Source: an uncultured Planctomycetaceae bacterium
GTDB taxonomy: Bacteria; Planctomycetota; Planctomycetia; Pirellulales; Pirellulaceae
Assembly (NCBI GenBank): GCA_903863885.1
Contig: CAIPEB010000135.1
Location: forward strand, 1-33,912
DNA length: 33,912 nt
Direction: 5' to 3'
The notes under the pieces are model-generated. The model ran no database searches. It was not told the DNA's origin and saw only the letters and a program-made list of their open reading frames with translations. Both the position numbers and the translations under genes were made by a program. Of this stretch, positions 25,990 to 33,501 are shown piece after piece. How positions within the stretch are numbered: the first letter of the stretch is position 1; each line of letters begins with the position of its first letter.

Positions 25990-26024
25990 ATCCAGGGAAC
26001 GCCCTGAAAAGTATCCAGGGAACG
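25990..26024 (+). repeat. 12-bp direct repeat in the leader of the fusion gene
   Basis: ATCCAGGGAACG occurs at 25990-26001 and again at 26013-26024, 23 bases start to start, just downstream of the TAGAAT element. The first copy also forms a small palindrome (CAGGG-AACG-CCCTG, 25993-26006). It could be an operator or an RNA element; the repeat itself is certain. Confidence 0.6.
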
Positions 26025-26118
26025 ATTGGGTGGGAGCCAAAGGCACAGGGTGCGGTGAGGACCGAGACGGTAACCTCATCGCATCAAGGATTCGACGTGC
26101 CGAGCGAAGGAACGATCC

Positions 26119-29100
26119 ATGGATTGCACGCGGTTGATCCAGGTATACCGGGCGATGGTTACAGCCCGCGAGATTGATCGAATTGAGCAGGAACTGACGA
26201 GTCGCGGCGAGGCGTTTTTTCATGTGTCGGGCGCCGGGCACGAGGCGGCAGCGGGCCTGAACTTGTTTCTGACCTCCGAAGACTGGTTGCACTGCCATTA
26301 TCGCGACAAGGCATTGATGATTGCGCGCGGCATGCCGCCGCGTCATTTTTTCGATTCTCTGTACTGCAAGCACGAGGCGCATGCGCGCGGCCGTCAGATG
26401 AGTGCGCATCTGGGCGACCGCAGCCTCAAGATCGTGACGATGACCGGCCCGGTGGGCAACACGGCACTGCAGGCCGTGGGAATTGCGGAGGCAGTCCGAC
26501 GACATCCGTCGCGGCCGCTGGTGTTGTGTTCGGTGGGAGACGGCACGACGCAGGAAGGCGAGTTTCTTGAAGCGTGCGCGGAGGCGTCCCGGCGGAACCT
26601 GCCGGTGTTGTTTCTGATCGAGAACAACCATTGGGCGATTTCCACGCCCACGAAGGGCCAGACGTTTTTCGACCTTGCAGGCGACGCACCAACTCACTTC
26701 TATTCGATTCCTATTGAGCGGGCGGATGGCCGCAGCGTGCCTCGCGTGGCGGGGCTTTTCCGCCGCGTGGTTCGCGACATTCGCCGTCTTCGAGCGCCTC
26801 GGATCGTGGTGCTCGATATGGAACGATTGACCAACCACACGAACGCCGACGACCAGACGATGTATCGCTGCGCCGACGATATCGCGCGGGCGTGGGAGCA
26901 CGGCGATCCGATCCGCCGGTTCGAGCGCTGGCTGGAAAAGCGGGGCGTGTCGCGGGCCGAGTTGGAGAGCGTACGAGCATCCGTACGGGCCGAGGTCGAA
27001 GCCGCGGAAGCCGCGTCGGCCGCAGGACCCGAGCCGGCCCCCGTGTTCACGGCCAAGTGCCAACTGCCGGTCGATCTGACTCATCCTTCGCAGGAACAGC
27101 GGGGAGATCAGGATGGCGGAACGCTGACGATGCGAGATGCCATGCGGGAGGTGCTGCGGCATCAGTTGCAGACCGACGACCGTGTGACGCTGTTCGGCGA
27201 AGACATCGAGGATCCGAAAGGGGACGTGTTCGGCGTGACCAAGGGCCTGAGCACCGAATTCCCCGGCCGCGTGCTGAATTCTCCCCTGTCCGAATCGACG
27301 ATTGTGGGAAGTTCGGTGGGCCGCGCACTGGCGGGGCAGCGGCCGGTGGCCTTTCTGCAGTTCGCGGACTTCCTGCCGCTGGCCTTCAACCAGATCGCGT
27401 CCGAGATGGGAACGATACACTGGCGATCGGACGGCGAGTGGAGTGCTCCGGTCATCGTGATGGTCGCCTGCGGCGGCTACCGGCCCGGACTGGGACCGTT
27501 CCACGCACAGTCATTCGATTCGCTGATCGCCCACGTACCCGGAGTGGACGTCTTTGTGCCCTCGACCGCCAGCGACGCGGCAGGGATGTTGAACGCCGCG
27601 TTCCGCTCGAACAGACCGACCCTTTTCTTTTACCCCAAAGCCTGCCTGAACGATCCGGCAATCGGTACGACCGAGGACGTCGCTTCGCAATTCGTGCCAA
27701 TCGGCGTCAGCCGGCAGGTGCGTTCCGGCCGCGACCTGACGATGGTTGCCTGGGGCAACACGGTCCGCATTTGCGAGCGGGCGGCGGCGGAACTGGAAAG
27801 AGCCGGCCTGGAAGCGGAGATCATCGACCTGCGGTCCCTGTCTCCGTGGGACGAGCGTGCCGTAATTGCGTCGGCAGAACGCACGGCGAGGCTGATGGTG
27901 GTCCACGAGGACAACCACACGTGCGGTTTCGGAGCCGAAGTGCTTGCCACGGTTGCTGAGAAGGCGCGAGTGCCCGTGGCCATGCGCCGCGTCACACGGT
28001 CGGACACCTACGTACCGTGCCATTTCGGCAACCACATCGATGTACTGCCCTCCTTCAAGCGGGTACTCGGCGTTGCCGCGGAAATGCTCGACATGGAGCT
28101 TACGTGGACGGCGCCGGTCGAGGTGGAGTCCGGCACCGCGGTAATCGAAGCCATTGGCTCCGGCCCGTCCGACGAAACGGTCATCATCTCCGAACTGCTC
28201 GTGCGGGTCGGCGACTCGGTTCGTCAGGGACTCCCGGTCGCGGCATTGGAAGCGACCAAGAGCGTCTTCGAATTAACTTCGCCGCTGGATGGAACCATCA
28301 GTGAAGTGCTGGTGGCCGAGGGCGACACGGTCGCCGTGGGCTCGCCCCTGTTCCGTGTACTGACCCAGGACGCCTGCCGCCGGCCCAAGCCGCTGACCAA
28401 GGAAAGACCCGGCACACCCGCCCTGACGAAACACAACTGCACAAACCGGCTGAGACTCCCCAGGCACACCATGGAGCCCCGTCGGTTCGACGTGGGAATC
28501 TCCTCGATCGCCACCGCGTGCGGAAGTCGGCTCGTAGACAATCGCGAACTGCTTATTCCGCTGACTCGCGACGAGTCGAAGCATCGCACGGCAAGCGACG
28601 TGATCAAGCGAACGGGAATCGAGACCCGCCACTGGGTCGCTCCGGGCGAGAACGCGATCAGCATGGCGGTCAAAGCCTGTTGGGAGTTGCTCGACCGCGA
28701 GCGTCTGGTCCCCAGCGACATCGACGTGGTGATCTGTTCGACAACCAGTCCGACAACCGTCACGCCCTCGATGGCCTGCCAAGTGCTGCAGGAGCTGGCA
28801 CGCGGCAAAGAGGGAACTTCCGCCCAGGCATACGACATCCATGCGGCGTGTTCCGGTTACCTGTACGCCTGCCAGGCCGGGTACGACTATCTGCAGAGCG
28901 AGCCCAACGCCCGGGTTCTGATCGTGACCGCCGAGGTGCTGTCGCCGCTGCTCGATCCCGATGACTTCGACACGGTCGTCCTTTTCGGCGACGCGGCATC
29001 GGCGACGCTTCTGTACGGTGAAGGGCATTTCGGTCAGGCGAGCGGACGTCTCCTTCGCCCGGAGCTCTCGACGAAAGGCGACATTGATTCCGCTCTATTT

Positions 29101-29454
29101 GTGCCGCTGCTCAACACGGGCTTCATCCAGATGAAGGGCCGTCGCGTGTTCTCGGAGGCGGTGCGGGCGATGATGTCCAGTCTGAACCGGGTCTGTTCGC
29201 GTGAGGGAATCGAAGTCAAGGACCTCGACCTGATCGTGCCGCATCAGGCCAACCAGCGGATCCTGGACGCGATTCAGGATCGCGTCGAACCGCGGGTGTT
29301 CAGCAATATTCGCCATTACGGCAACACGTCGTCAACCAGCATCCCGCTCTGCCTCTCGGAAATCCTGCCGACGGCCCGATCCGGCGAACGGCTCGGGCTG
29401 TGCGCTTTCGGAGGCGGTTTCACGTTCGGAGCCAGTATCGTCCAGGCCGTCTGA
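26119..29454 (+). CDS. Four-part fusion: 2-oxoacid dehydrogenase E1-alpha / E1-beta / lipoyl domain / ketoacyl-ACP synthase III
   Basis: An uninterrupted 1111-codon frame. E1-alpha (about 5-315) has the thiamine-diphosphate motif from GDG (140-142) to ENN (168-170). E1-beta (about 335-662) has FGEDIEDPKGDVFGVTKGL, SPLSESTIVG and GPFHAQSFDSLIAHVPGV. A lipoyl-type domain (about 675-752) has LEATKSVFEL with Lys714 at the lipoylation position (TKS instead of the usual DKA). After a linker, residues about 788-1111 are a FabH-type KAS III with the full catalytic triad Cys911 (AACSG), His1042 (PHQAN) and Asn1069 (YGNTS). E1 decarboxylates 2-oxo acids (pyruvate or branched-chain) and acylates lipoyl groups; KAS III starts fatty-acid chains. 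No E2 acyltransferase core and no E3 are attached or nearby. GAAGGA seven bases before ATG 26119 supports the start. Monocistronic. Confidence 0.93.
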   Translation: MDCTRLIQVYRAMVTAREIDRIEQELTSRGEAFFHVSGAGHEAAAGLNLFLTSEDWLHCHYRDKALMIARGMPPRHFFDSLYCKHEAHARGRQMSAHLGDRSLKIVTMTGPVGNTALQAVGIAEAVRRHPSRPLVLCSVGDGTTQEGEFLEACAEASRRNLPVLFLIENNHWAISTPTKGQTFFDLAGDAPTHFYSIPIERADGRSVPRVAGLFRRVVRDIRRLRAPRIVVLDMERLTNHTNADDQTMYRCADDIARAWEHGDPIRRFERWLEKRGVSRAELESVRASVRAEVEAAEAASAAGPEPAPVFTAKCQLPVDLTHPSQEQRGDQDGGTLTMRDAMREVLRHQLQTDDRVTLFGEDIEDPKGDVFGVTKGLSTEFPGRVLNSPLSESTIVGSSVGRALAGQRPVAFLQFADFLPLAFNQIASEMGTIHWRSDGEWSAPVIVMVACGGYRPGLGPFHAQSFDSLIAHVPGVDVFVPSTASDAAGMLNAAFRSNRPTLFFYPKACLNDPAIGTTEDVASQFVPIGVSRQVRSGRDLTMVAWGNTVRICERAAAELERAGLEAEIIDLRSLSPWDERAVIASAERTARLMVVHEDNHTCGFGAEVLATVAEKARVPVAMRRVTRSDTYVPCHFGNHIDVLPSFKRVLGVAAEMLDMELTWTAPVEVESGTAVIEAIGSGPSDETVIISELLVRVGDSVRQGLPVAALEATKSVFELTSPLDGTISEVLVAEGDTVAVGSPLFRVLTQDACRRPKPLTKERPGTPALTKHNCTNRLRLPRHTMEPRRFDVGISSIATACGSRLVDNRELLIPLTRDESKHRTASDVIKRTGIETRHWVAPGENAISMAVKACWELLDRERLVPSDIDVVICSTTSPTTVTPSMACQVLQELARGKEGTSAQAYDIHAACSGYLYACQAGYDYLQSEPNARVLIVTAEVLSPLLDPDDFDTVVLFGDAASATLLYGEGHFGQASGRLLRPELSTKGDIDSALFVPLLNTGFIQMKGRRVFSEAVRAMMSSLNRVCSREGIEVKDLDLIVPHQANQRILDAIQDRVEPRVFSNIRHYGNTSSTSIPLCLSEILPTARSGERLGLCAFGGGFTFGASIVQAV

Positions 29455-29458
29455 TCGC

Positions 29459-29914
29459 TCACGCGTCCGGAGCGGACGGCGGCAGATCCCCCGGCCCGAA
29501 GTGCGACTCGCAGAACGCGTCGAGATCCTCGACGAGCTGCGCGAATTCCGCCGCGTCGGCGGGTTTGTTCAGGTACAGGCTGGCCCCTTCCGCGGCCGCG
29601 CGCTGCCGGTCTCCGGGAAAGACGCTGGCCGAGAGGATCACAACGCTCAACCCGGCCAATGCGGGATCTGCTTTAACCTGACGCAGAAAATCCCAGCCGG
29701 AACCGCCTCGCAGATGCAGGTCCAGCAGGATCAACTGCGGGAAATCCCCCTCGAACTCCGTGGACCGACGGAGCATCGCCAGAGCCTGCTCCGGATCACC
29801 GGCCGCATGAACCGCACCGATCGTGCGGCTCGATCTCAGCCAGTGCCGAGTCAACTGGACGTCACTCCGACTGTCGTCGAGCAGAAAAACGGCAAGTCGT
29901 TTCCCGCGTCCCAC
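29459..29914 (-). CDS. Receiver-only response regulator
   Basis: A 151-residue CheY-like protein with no output domain. It has the acidic pair Asp13-Asp14 (FLLDDS), phospho-acceptor Asp65 (LILLDLHLRGGSG), Ser95 (ILSAS) and Lys117 (LNKP). All phosphorylation residues are present, so it should be an active phosphate-accepting switch that acts by binding partners. The start is GTG 29914 with a GGGGG stretch five bases upstream. Its stop lies four bases from that of the converging fusion gene. No histidine kinase is encoded nearby. Confidence 0.92.
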   Translation of the reverse strand: MGRGKRLAVFLLDDSRSDVQLTRHWLRSSRTIGAVHAAGDPEQALAMLRRSTEFEGDFPQLILLDLHLRGGSGWDFLRQVKADPALAGLSVVILSASVFPGDRQRAAAEGASLYLNKPADAAEFAQLVEDLDAFCESHFGPGDLPPSAPDA

Positions 29915-29968
29915 AGCAGCCCCCGCTCAAGATCGCACTCGCCACAGGAACGAAGCGAAGCCAAAGTC

Positions 29969-29996
29969 TTGACACTCGGAAAGCGGACATTAAATT
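29969..29996 (+). promoter_or_regulatory. Predicted promoter of the FHA gene
   Basis: A perfect TTGACA (29969-29974), a 16-base spacer and TAAATT (29991-29996), about 110 bases before the FHA start. It overlaps a TAGAAT on the other strand. Confidence 0.5.
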
Positions 29997-29999
29997 CTA
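29994..29999 (-). promoter_or_regulatory. TAGAAT -10 element of the receiver gene
   Basis: A minus-strand TAGAAT 80 bases upstream of the GTG of the receiver gene, overlapping the -10 of the divergent FHA promoter. The two promoters would compete for polymerase. Confidence 0.35.
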
Positions 30000-30109
30000 C
30001 GGCCAGTGCCGTTATCCGTCGTCTCCCGTTCCGAGATCCGTCCTGCCTGCCCTGCCTCCCGCCTCCGGCGCCGGATATGATCCCGCCGAGCTGTAACCGC
30101 AAACGCCCC

Positions 30110-30439
30110 ATGAATGCGATTTTCTCTTTATACAATCTCTCGACGAAGGTCCGCGACCTGTCGGTGCACGTATTTCCCCTGGTTATCGGCCGCAGTCCCG
30201 ATGCGGGAATCACCCTGGACGACCGCTGGGTGAGCCGCCGCCACTGCCTGATCGAAGTGCAGTCCGGGCAGTTGCTCGTCCGGGATCTCGGCTCGAAGCA
30301 CGGGACATTTGTCAACGACGGCCAGGTTACCGAATCGGTGCTCAAGCCCGGCGACAAGCTGAACATCGGGCTCACAACGCTCGTTGCGGCCTACGAACCG
30401 CCTCTGGCAAACAAGGCTCCGGCGGCGATTTCGGTCTGA
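30110..30439 (+). CDS. FHA-domain-only protein
   Basis: A 109-residue protein that is essentially one forkhead-associated domain, a phosphothreonine-peptide reader. All signature residues are present: GRS (Arg28), SRRH (42-45), and SKHGTFVN (62-69). The chain continues the beta-sandwich through LKPGDKLNIGLTTLVA. The frame is open far upstream, but that part is antisense to the receiver gene. The ATG at 30110 starts just before the first domain strand; an ATG at 30077 is possible, and neither has a clear SD. No Ser/Thr kinase is in the window; the neighbour is a phosphatase-like protein. Confidence 0.88.
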   Translation: MNAIFSLYNLSTKVRDLSVHVFPLVIGRSPDAGITLDDRWVSRRHCLIEVQSGQLLVRDLGSKHGTFVNDGQVTESVLKPGDKLNIGLTTLVAAYEPPLANKAPAAISV

Positions 30440-30535
30440 CGAGGATATTGTCGACCGGCACGAGTCAGCGCGAGACTCCTCCTCGTACGGCCGGTTGGGT
30501 TCCCGTCCGCCGAGGCCCCGACCCTTGCCTGGCGG

Positions 30536-32092
30536 CTACCGCTTCTTCCGGTGCACGACCAAGGCTATCGGCGAGCCGTCCGGAATGTGGTGATCGTCGC
30601 CGCGACCCGTCGAACCGCTGGCCCAATCGCGTACCAGCGACAACAGGGATCCGGCATCCTTACAGTGGCCCGCGTTCAAACGCTCGACCAGCGAAGCCGT
30701 GTCGCGCGAGTGGCCAGTGCCGCTCTTCCTGCCGGATTCGCCCTCGGAAAGCAGTACGAGGAATTCGCCCCGGCGGAGTTCGTGCCGGAAAACCGAGAAG
30801 CCGTCGCAGGGCTGGGAACCCAGCGCCACTTCGACTCGAGGAACGCGGACGAGCCCATCTTCGCCGAGAATCAGGCCGGTGATATTCCCCAGTGGCAGGC
30901 ACTCGATCTGCCCGGTTTCCGGCCGGATCATGGCGTAAAAGAATGAAGCGGTCTGGCCCCCGGCGGAACTGTTCCACATCGCATCATTCAGTGTCGCCCC
31001 CAACTCCGAGGCGGTGTGCGGTCGCTCGCTCTGGCAGCGGAGAGCTCCATGCAAGGCGGCGGCGGTCAACGCGGATTCGAGATCCGTGCCTTGAGCGCAG
31101 GCCAGGGCGACGGACAACTCACCGCCCGGCGGCACGAACCAATCGTAAAAGCCGCCGCGCAGCGATTCGGTTTCGCCGACCCAGCCCGCCACATCCCAGT
31201 CGTCCAGCAATGGCGTGACGCTCGGCAGGCGATCGTTCTGCCAGCGTACCGCCTGCGACAACTGCCGATCGGACTGCTTGGACTGCGTGCACTCCCGCAG
31301 CAGTATTTCCCGCTGCAGTTCCGAAGCGACTCGCCCCGCGATGATCTCGATCAGGCTGATCTGTTCGGACGTGAATTTCCGAGTGCGCGAGCAGTACATC
31401 CAAAGTGTGCCGAGCGGCTCGGTGGGACTGGAAATCGGCACGCACACGGCCGAGGCATATCCCTCCGGCACCTTCCACGCCGGCAGCAGCGATGTATCCT
31501 CGATCACTACTGCATGGCCGACGAGTGCCTCCAGGTCGGCCACGGCCCCGCGCAGCGGCCGAGCCGGCGCGAGGAGACGATGTCTCGGCAATCCCCACGC
31601 GGCACGCAGCTTGAGTTCAGTCGTTGCGTCGTCCAGCAGGTAGATCCCCGCGGCCTGACAGCCGACAGCCTGTGCTCCGCCCTTGAGCACGGCCTCCAGC
31701 CGTTTGGCCAAGTGCGTTTCCGCCGGATTCTGCGAAGTGACGGGAACCCCGGCGGCCAGATCCGCTTCACGGCGCCATACGGCGTCTCGTGTCATGTCCA
31801 ACTCGCCGAGCACCCGGGCCAGAGCAGCGGCCAATTGCTGAGCTTTCGTCCGGGGCAACCTGCCTTCTGCCTGCTTGTCGCTGCTCAGCCGGAACGAGCA
31901 CATGCCGGCCGATTCGGTCGGCGGCTGGTCGGCCGCGTGCGACGGAAACTCCAGTTGCAGAGACCAGCCGGTTGCGTCCCGAAACGCTGCGCACAGGTCG
32001 GTGAATTCCGACTCAGGCGCACAGGCCGGAGCACGCTCCGCCAGTTCTTCGGTGTGCAGTTTCAGGTACTCGGGTGTGTTTTTGCTTACCAC
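30536..32092 (-). CDS. GAF domain plus degenerate SpoIIE-type (PPM) phosphatase domain
   Basis: A 518-residue cytoplasmic signalling protein. Residues about 125-265 form a GAF domain (AVGCQAAGIYLLDDATTELK, ASAVCVPISSPTEPLGTLWM), followed by a helical linker. Residues about 295-515 follow the SpoIIE/RsbU order, but the metal-binding motifs are altered. The first motif, usually GGDxYD, reads RGGFYDW (312-318), so the first Asp is missing. The usual aDvsGHG reads ACAQGTD (331-337), and the usual DGvtE reads SEGESG. Only GRGDDH (497-501) keeps its aspartates. It is therefore probably a catalytically dead phosphatase relative that senses or binds. The start is a GTG at 32092 with AAAGGA unusually close to it; a GGGGG stretch lies nine bases upstream. 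Confidence 0.82.
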   Translation of the reverse strand: MVSKNTPEYLKLHTEELAERAPACAPESEFTDLCAAFRDATGWSLQLEFPSHAADQPPTESAGMCSFRLSSDKQAEGRLPRTKAQQLAAALARVLGELDMTRDAVWRREADLAAGVPVTSQNPAETHLAKRLEAVLKGGAQAVGCQAAGIYLLDDATTELKLRAAWGLPRHRLLAPARPLRGAVADLEALVGHAVVIEDTSLLPAWKVPEGYASAVCVPISSPTEPLGTLWMYCSRTRKFTSEQISLIEIIAGRVASELQREILLRECTQSKQSDRQLSQAVRWQNDRLPSVTPLLDDWDVAGWVGETESLRGGFYDWFVPPGGELSVALACAQGTDLESALTAAALHGALRCQSERPHTASELGATLNDAMWNSSAGGQTASFFYAMIRPETGQIECLPLGNITGLILGEDGLVRVPRVEVALGSQPCDGFSVFRHELRRGEFLVLLSEGESGRKSGTGHSRDTASLVERLNAGHCKDAGSLLSLVRDWASGSTGRGDDHHIPDGSPIALVVHRKKR

Positions 32093-32601
32093 GTCCTTTG
32101 ACCCCCGGTATTCCGCTCATGTCTTGAGACTGCAGCATGGCCGCCCGGCATCCGCAAAAGCCTGCGTGACCGGCGATCTTGCCGCCCGCGTTCAGGACAG
32201 CCCATTCCCCCCTGAACCCGCCACAGTCAGAGACTAACATCGACGGTTAACGGAGGGGGAATGAACGGCATCGGCAACTTCTGGCGACTGGAGAAAATCA
32301 CCGGCGTTATCATTCGCACACGCCTCACCGGCGGACAGATCGCCGCGCGGTATATCGCGTTTAAACCGATTAAGCCGCACCATTGCGGTAAATCGTGCGC
32401 GTTGCGTCAAGTGCGCTCAGGACGCGGTGCGCCCGCGCGAACTGCGGATGCAGCCCGCTGATCGACGCTTCTCGATTGCAGGACGCCCTTGGCTTTCGGT
32501 GCGGACCGACGGCTGAACCGCCCGCGGGAGTTTTCGTCAAGCAGACCGACGGAAGACCGGTCCACTACTCAGTGGGCTTTCCCGAGATCACGCCTGGCCA
32601 T
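32093..32601. other. Intergenic region of about 500 bases
   Basis: Contains one weak small-ORF candidate (32261-32461 plus). The rest of the region, on both strands, shows no gene-like frame, terminator or repeat that I can support. Confidence 0.4.
32261..32461 (+). CDS. Doubtful small ORF, 66 aa, with strong SD
   Basis: GGAGGGGG lies directly before an ATG, a very strong ribosome-binding site, in an otherwise empty region. The first 45 residues (MNGIGNFWRLEKITGVIIRT, then AARYIAFKPIKPHHCGK) look protein-like; the last 20 are Arg/Ala-rich and look like translated noncoding GC-rich DNA. No homology recognised. May be a real small protein or chance. Confidence 0.25.
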   Translation: MNGIGNFWRLEKITGVIIRTRLTGGQIAARYIAFKPIKPHHCGKSCALRQVRSGRGAPARTADAAR

Positions 32602-33405
32602 CTAGAGTTCTCGCAGAAAGCGGATGGCTTCGCGCGTGTCGCGGACCGGATCCTCGCTCTGCTGGGGCGCGACGCAGAAACAGCCTCGATAGCCGCGTTC
32701 TTCCAGCACACCGAGCAGTTCGACAAAGTCGACCGAGCCCTCGCCGAGCGAGGCTTCCACGCCGCGCCCTCGCGCGAGATCCCGGAACGCATCCCGCGCG
32801 TGAACGTGGATCACGTGCTGCGACAGAGAGGCGAGCGATGAAGAAGCCGAGAACCCGTGCATGATCAGGTTGCCCGGATCAAAAGTCACTCCCAGAGAGC
32901 CGGCGGGCAGCGCGTCGATAAGTTTTGCCAGGCTGGCTCCGTCTTCTCCGCCGGTAACTGCGGCGAGCGTGGCGCCGAGGCGTTGCCCCTGCTGTCCGAT
33001 CTCCGAGAGCGACTCGACAAGCGTGCTCCATTCCGGCCCCTGCGGCTCGTCGGGAATCCGGCCAATCTGGTTGACGACGATGCGGGCTCCCAACTCGAAC
33101 GCGAACCGCATCGCCAGCTTCGTCCCGTCGATGCGTTCGTCCAGTTGGTCGGTCACGTGATAGCCCCGCCGCGTCCGATAGGTCACGGCGCAAACCCGCA
33201 TATTCAGATCATTCAGAGTCTTCCGCAGTTGCCGCAGTCCCGTGCGCGACAAGTTGCGGTATCCGCACTCGCCTCGTGCATCAATCTCTACCGCATCGGC
33301 CCCCAATTCGGCCGCGGTATGCAGGGCTTTTATGAACGGCAATCTCAGGCTGGCCAATTGGACTGCCACGGGAGTTTTGGGCACGGCGGTACGACCTCTG
33401 CGCAT
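32602..33405 (-). CDS. Xylose-isomerase-like TIM barrel protein (sugar phosphate isomerase/epimerase family)
   Basis: A 267-residue protein with the AP-endonuclease-2/xylose-isomerase-like barrel pattern: VAVQLASLRLPF, ADAVEIDARGE, VTFDPGNLIMHG, VIHVHARDAF, GSVDFVELLGVLEERGYRG. Asp176 and His202 sit at metal-ligand positions. The glutamate normally found in the LxLENH strand is replaced (TLAAVTGG, 147-153), the DxxH histidine is Asn179, and the last-strand glutamate is replaced by CFCVAP (242-247). The metal centre may therefore be incomplete and activity uncertain. ATG 33405 is chosen; an in-frame GTG at 33414 would add three residues. Divergent from the NIF3-like gene. Confidence 0.85.
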   Translation of the reverse strand: MRRGRTAVPKTPVAVQLASLRLPFIKALHTAAELGADAVEIDARGECGYRNLSRTGLRQLRKTLNDLNMRVCAVTYRTRRGYHVTDQLDERIDGTKLAMRFAFELGARIVVNQIGRIPDEPQGPEWSTLVESLSEIGQQGQRLGATLAAVTGGEDGASLAKLIDALPAGSLGVTFDPGNLIMHGFSASSSLASLSQHVIHVHARDAFRDLARGRGVEASLGEGSVDFVELLGVLEERGYRGCFCVAPQQSEDPVRDTREAIRFLREL

Positions 33406-33443
33406 CAGTGACACGAAATGACATATCTCTTGCTTCGGCTCTA

Positions 33444-33469
33444 CATTTTAGCGACGGATGGACTAAGAT
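33444..33469. promoter_or_regulatory. Divergent -10-like elements
   Basis: A minus-strand TAAAAT (33449-33444) points to the barrel-protein gene and a plus-strand TAAGAT (33464-33469) points to the NIF3-like gene. Neither has a convincing -35; listed as candidates only. Confidence 0.3.
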
Positions 33470-33501
33470 GCGGTCCCCCTTCGTAATGGAGTTGAGAATC
33501 C

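Noticed and set aside
25710-26177. 155-codon ORF running into the fusion gene start
   Set aside because: Overlaps the true start in another frame, crosses the direct repeats and promoter, no family resemblance.
25966-27504. 512-codon open frame opposite the E1 part of the fusion gene
   Set aside because: Antisense to clear thiamine-diphosphate enzyme domains; composition typical of a shadow frame.
28370-28470. Frameshift or missed stop joining two genes in the 1111-codon frame
   Set aside because: The frame is continuous, codon bias stays high on both sides and the linker is of a plausible flexible type; kept as a fusion, with the internal start noted separately.
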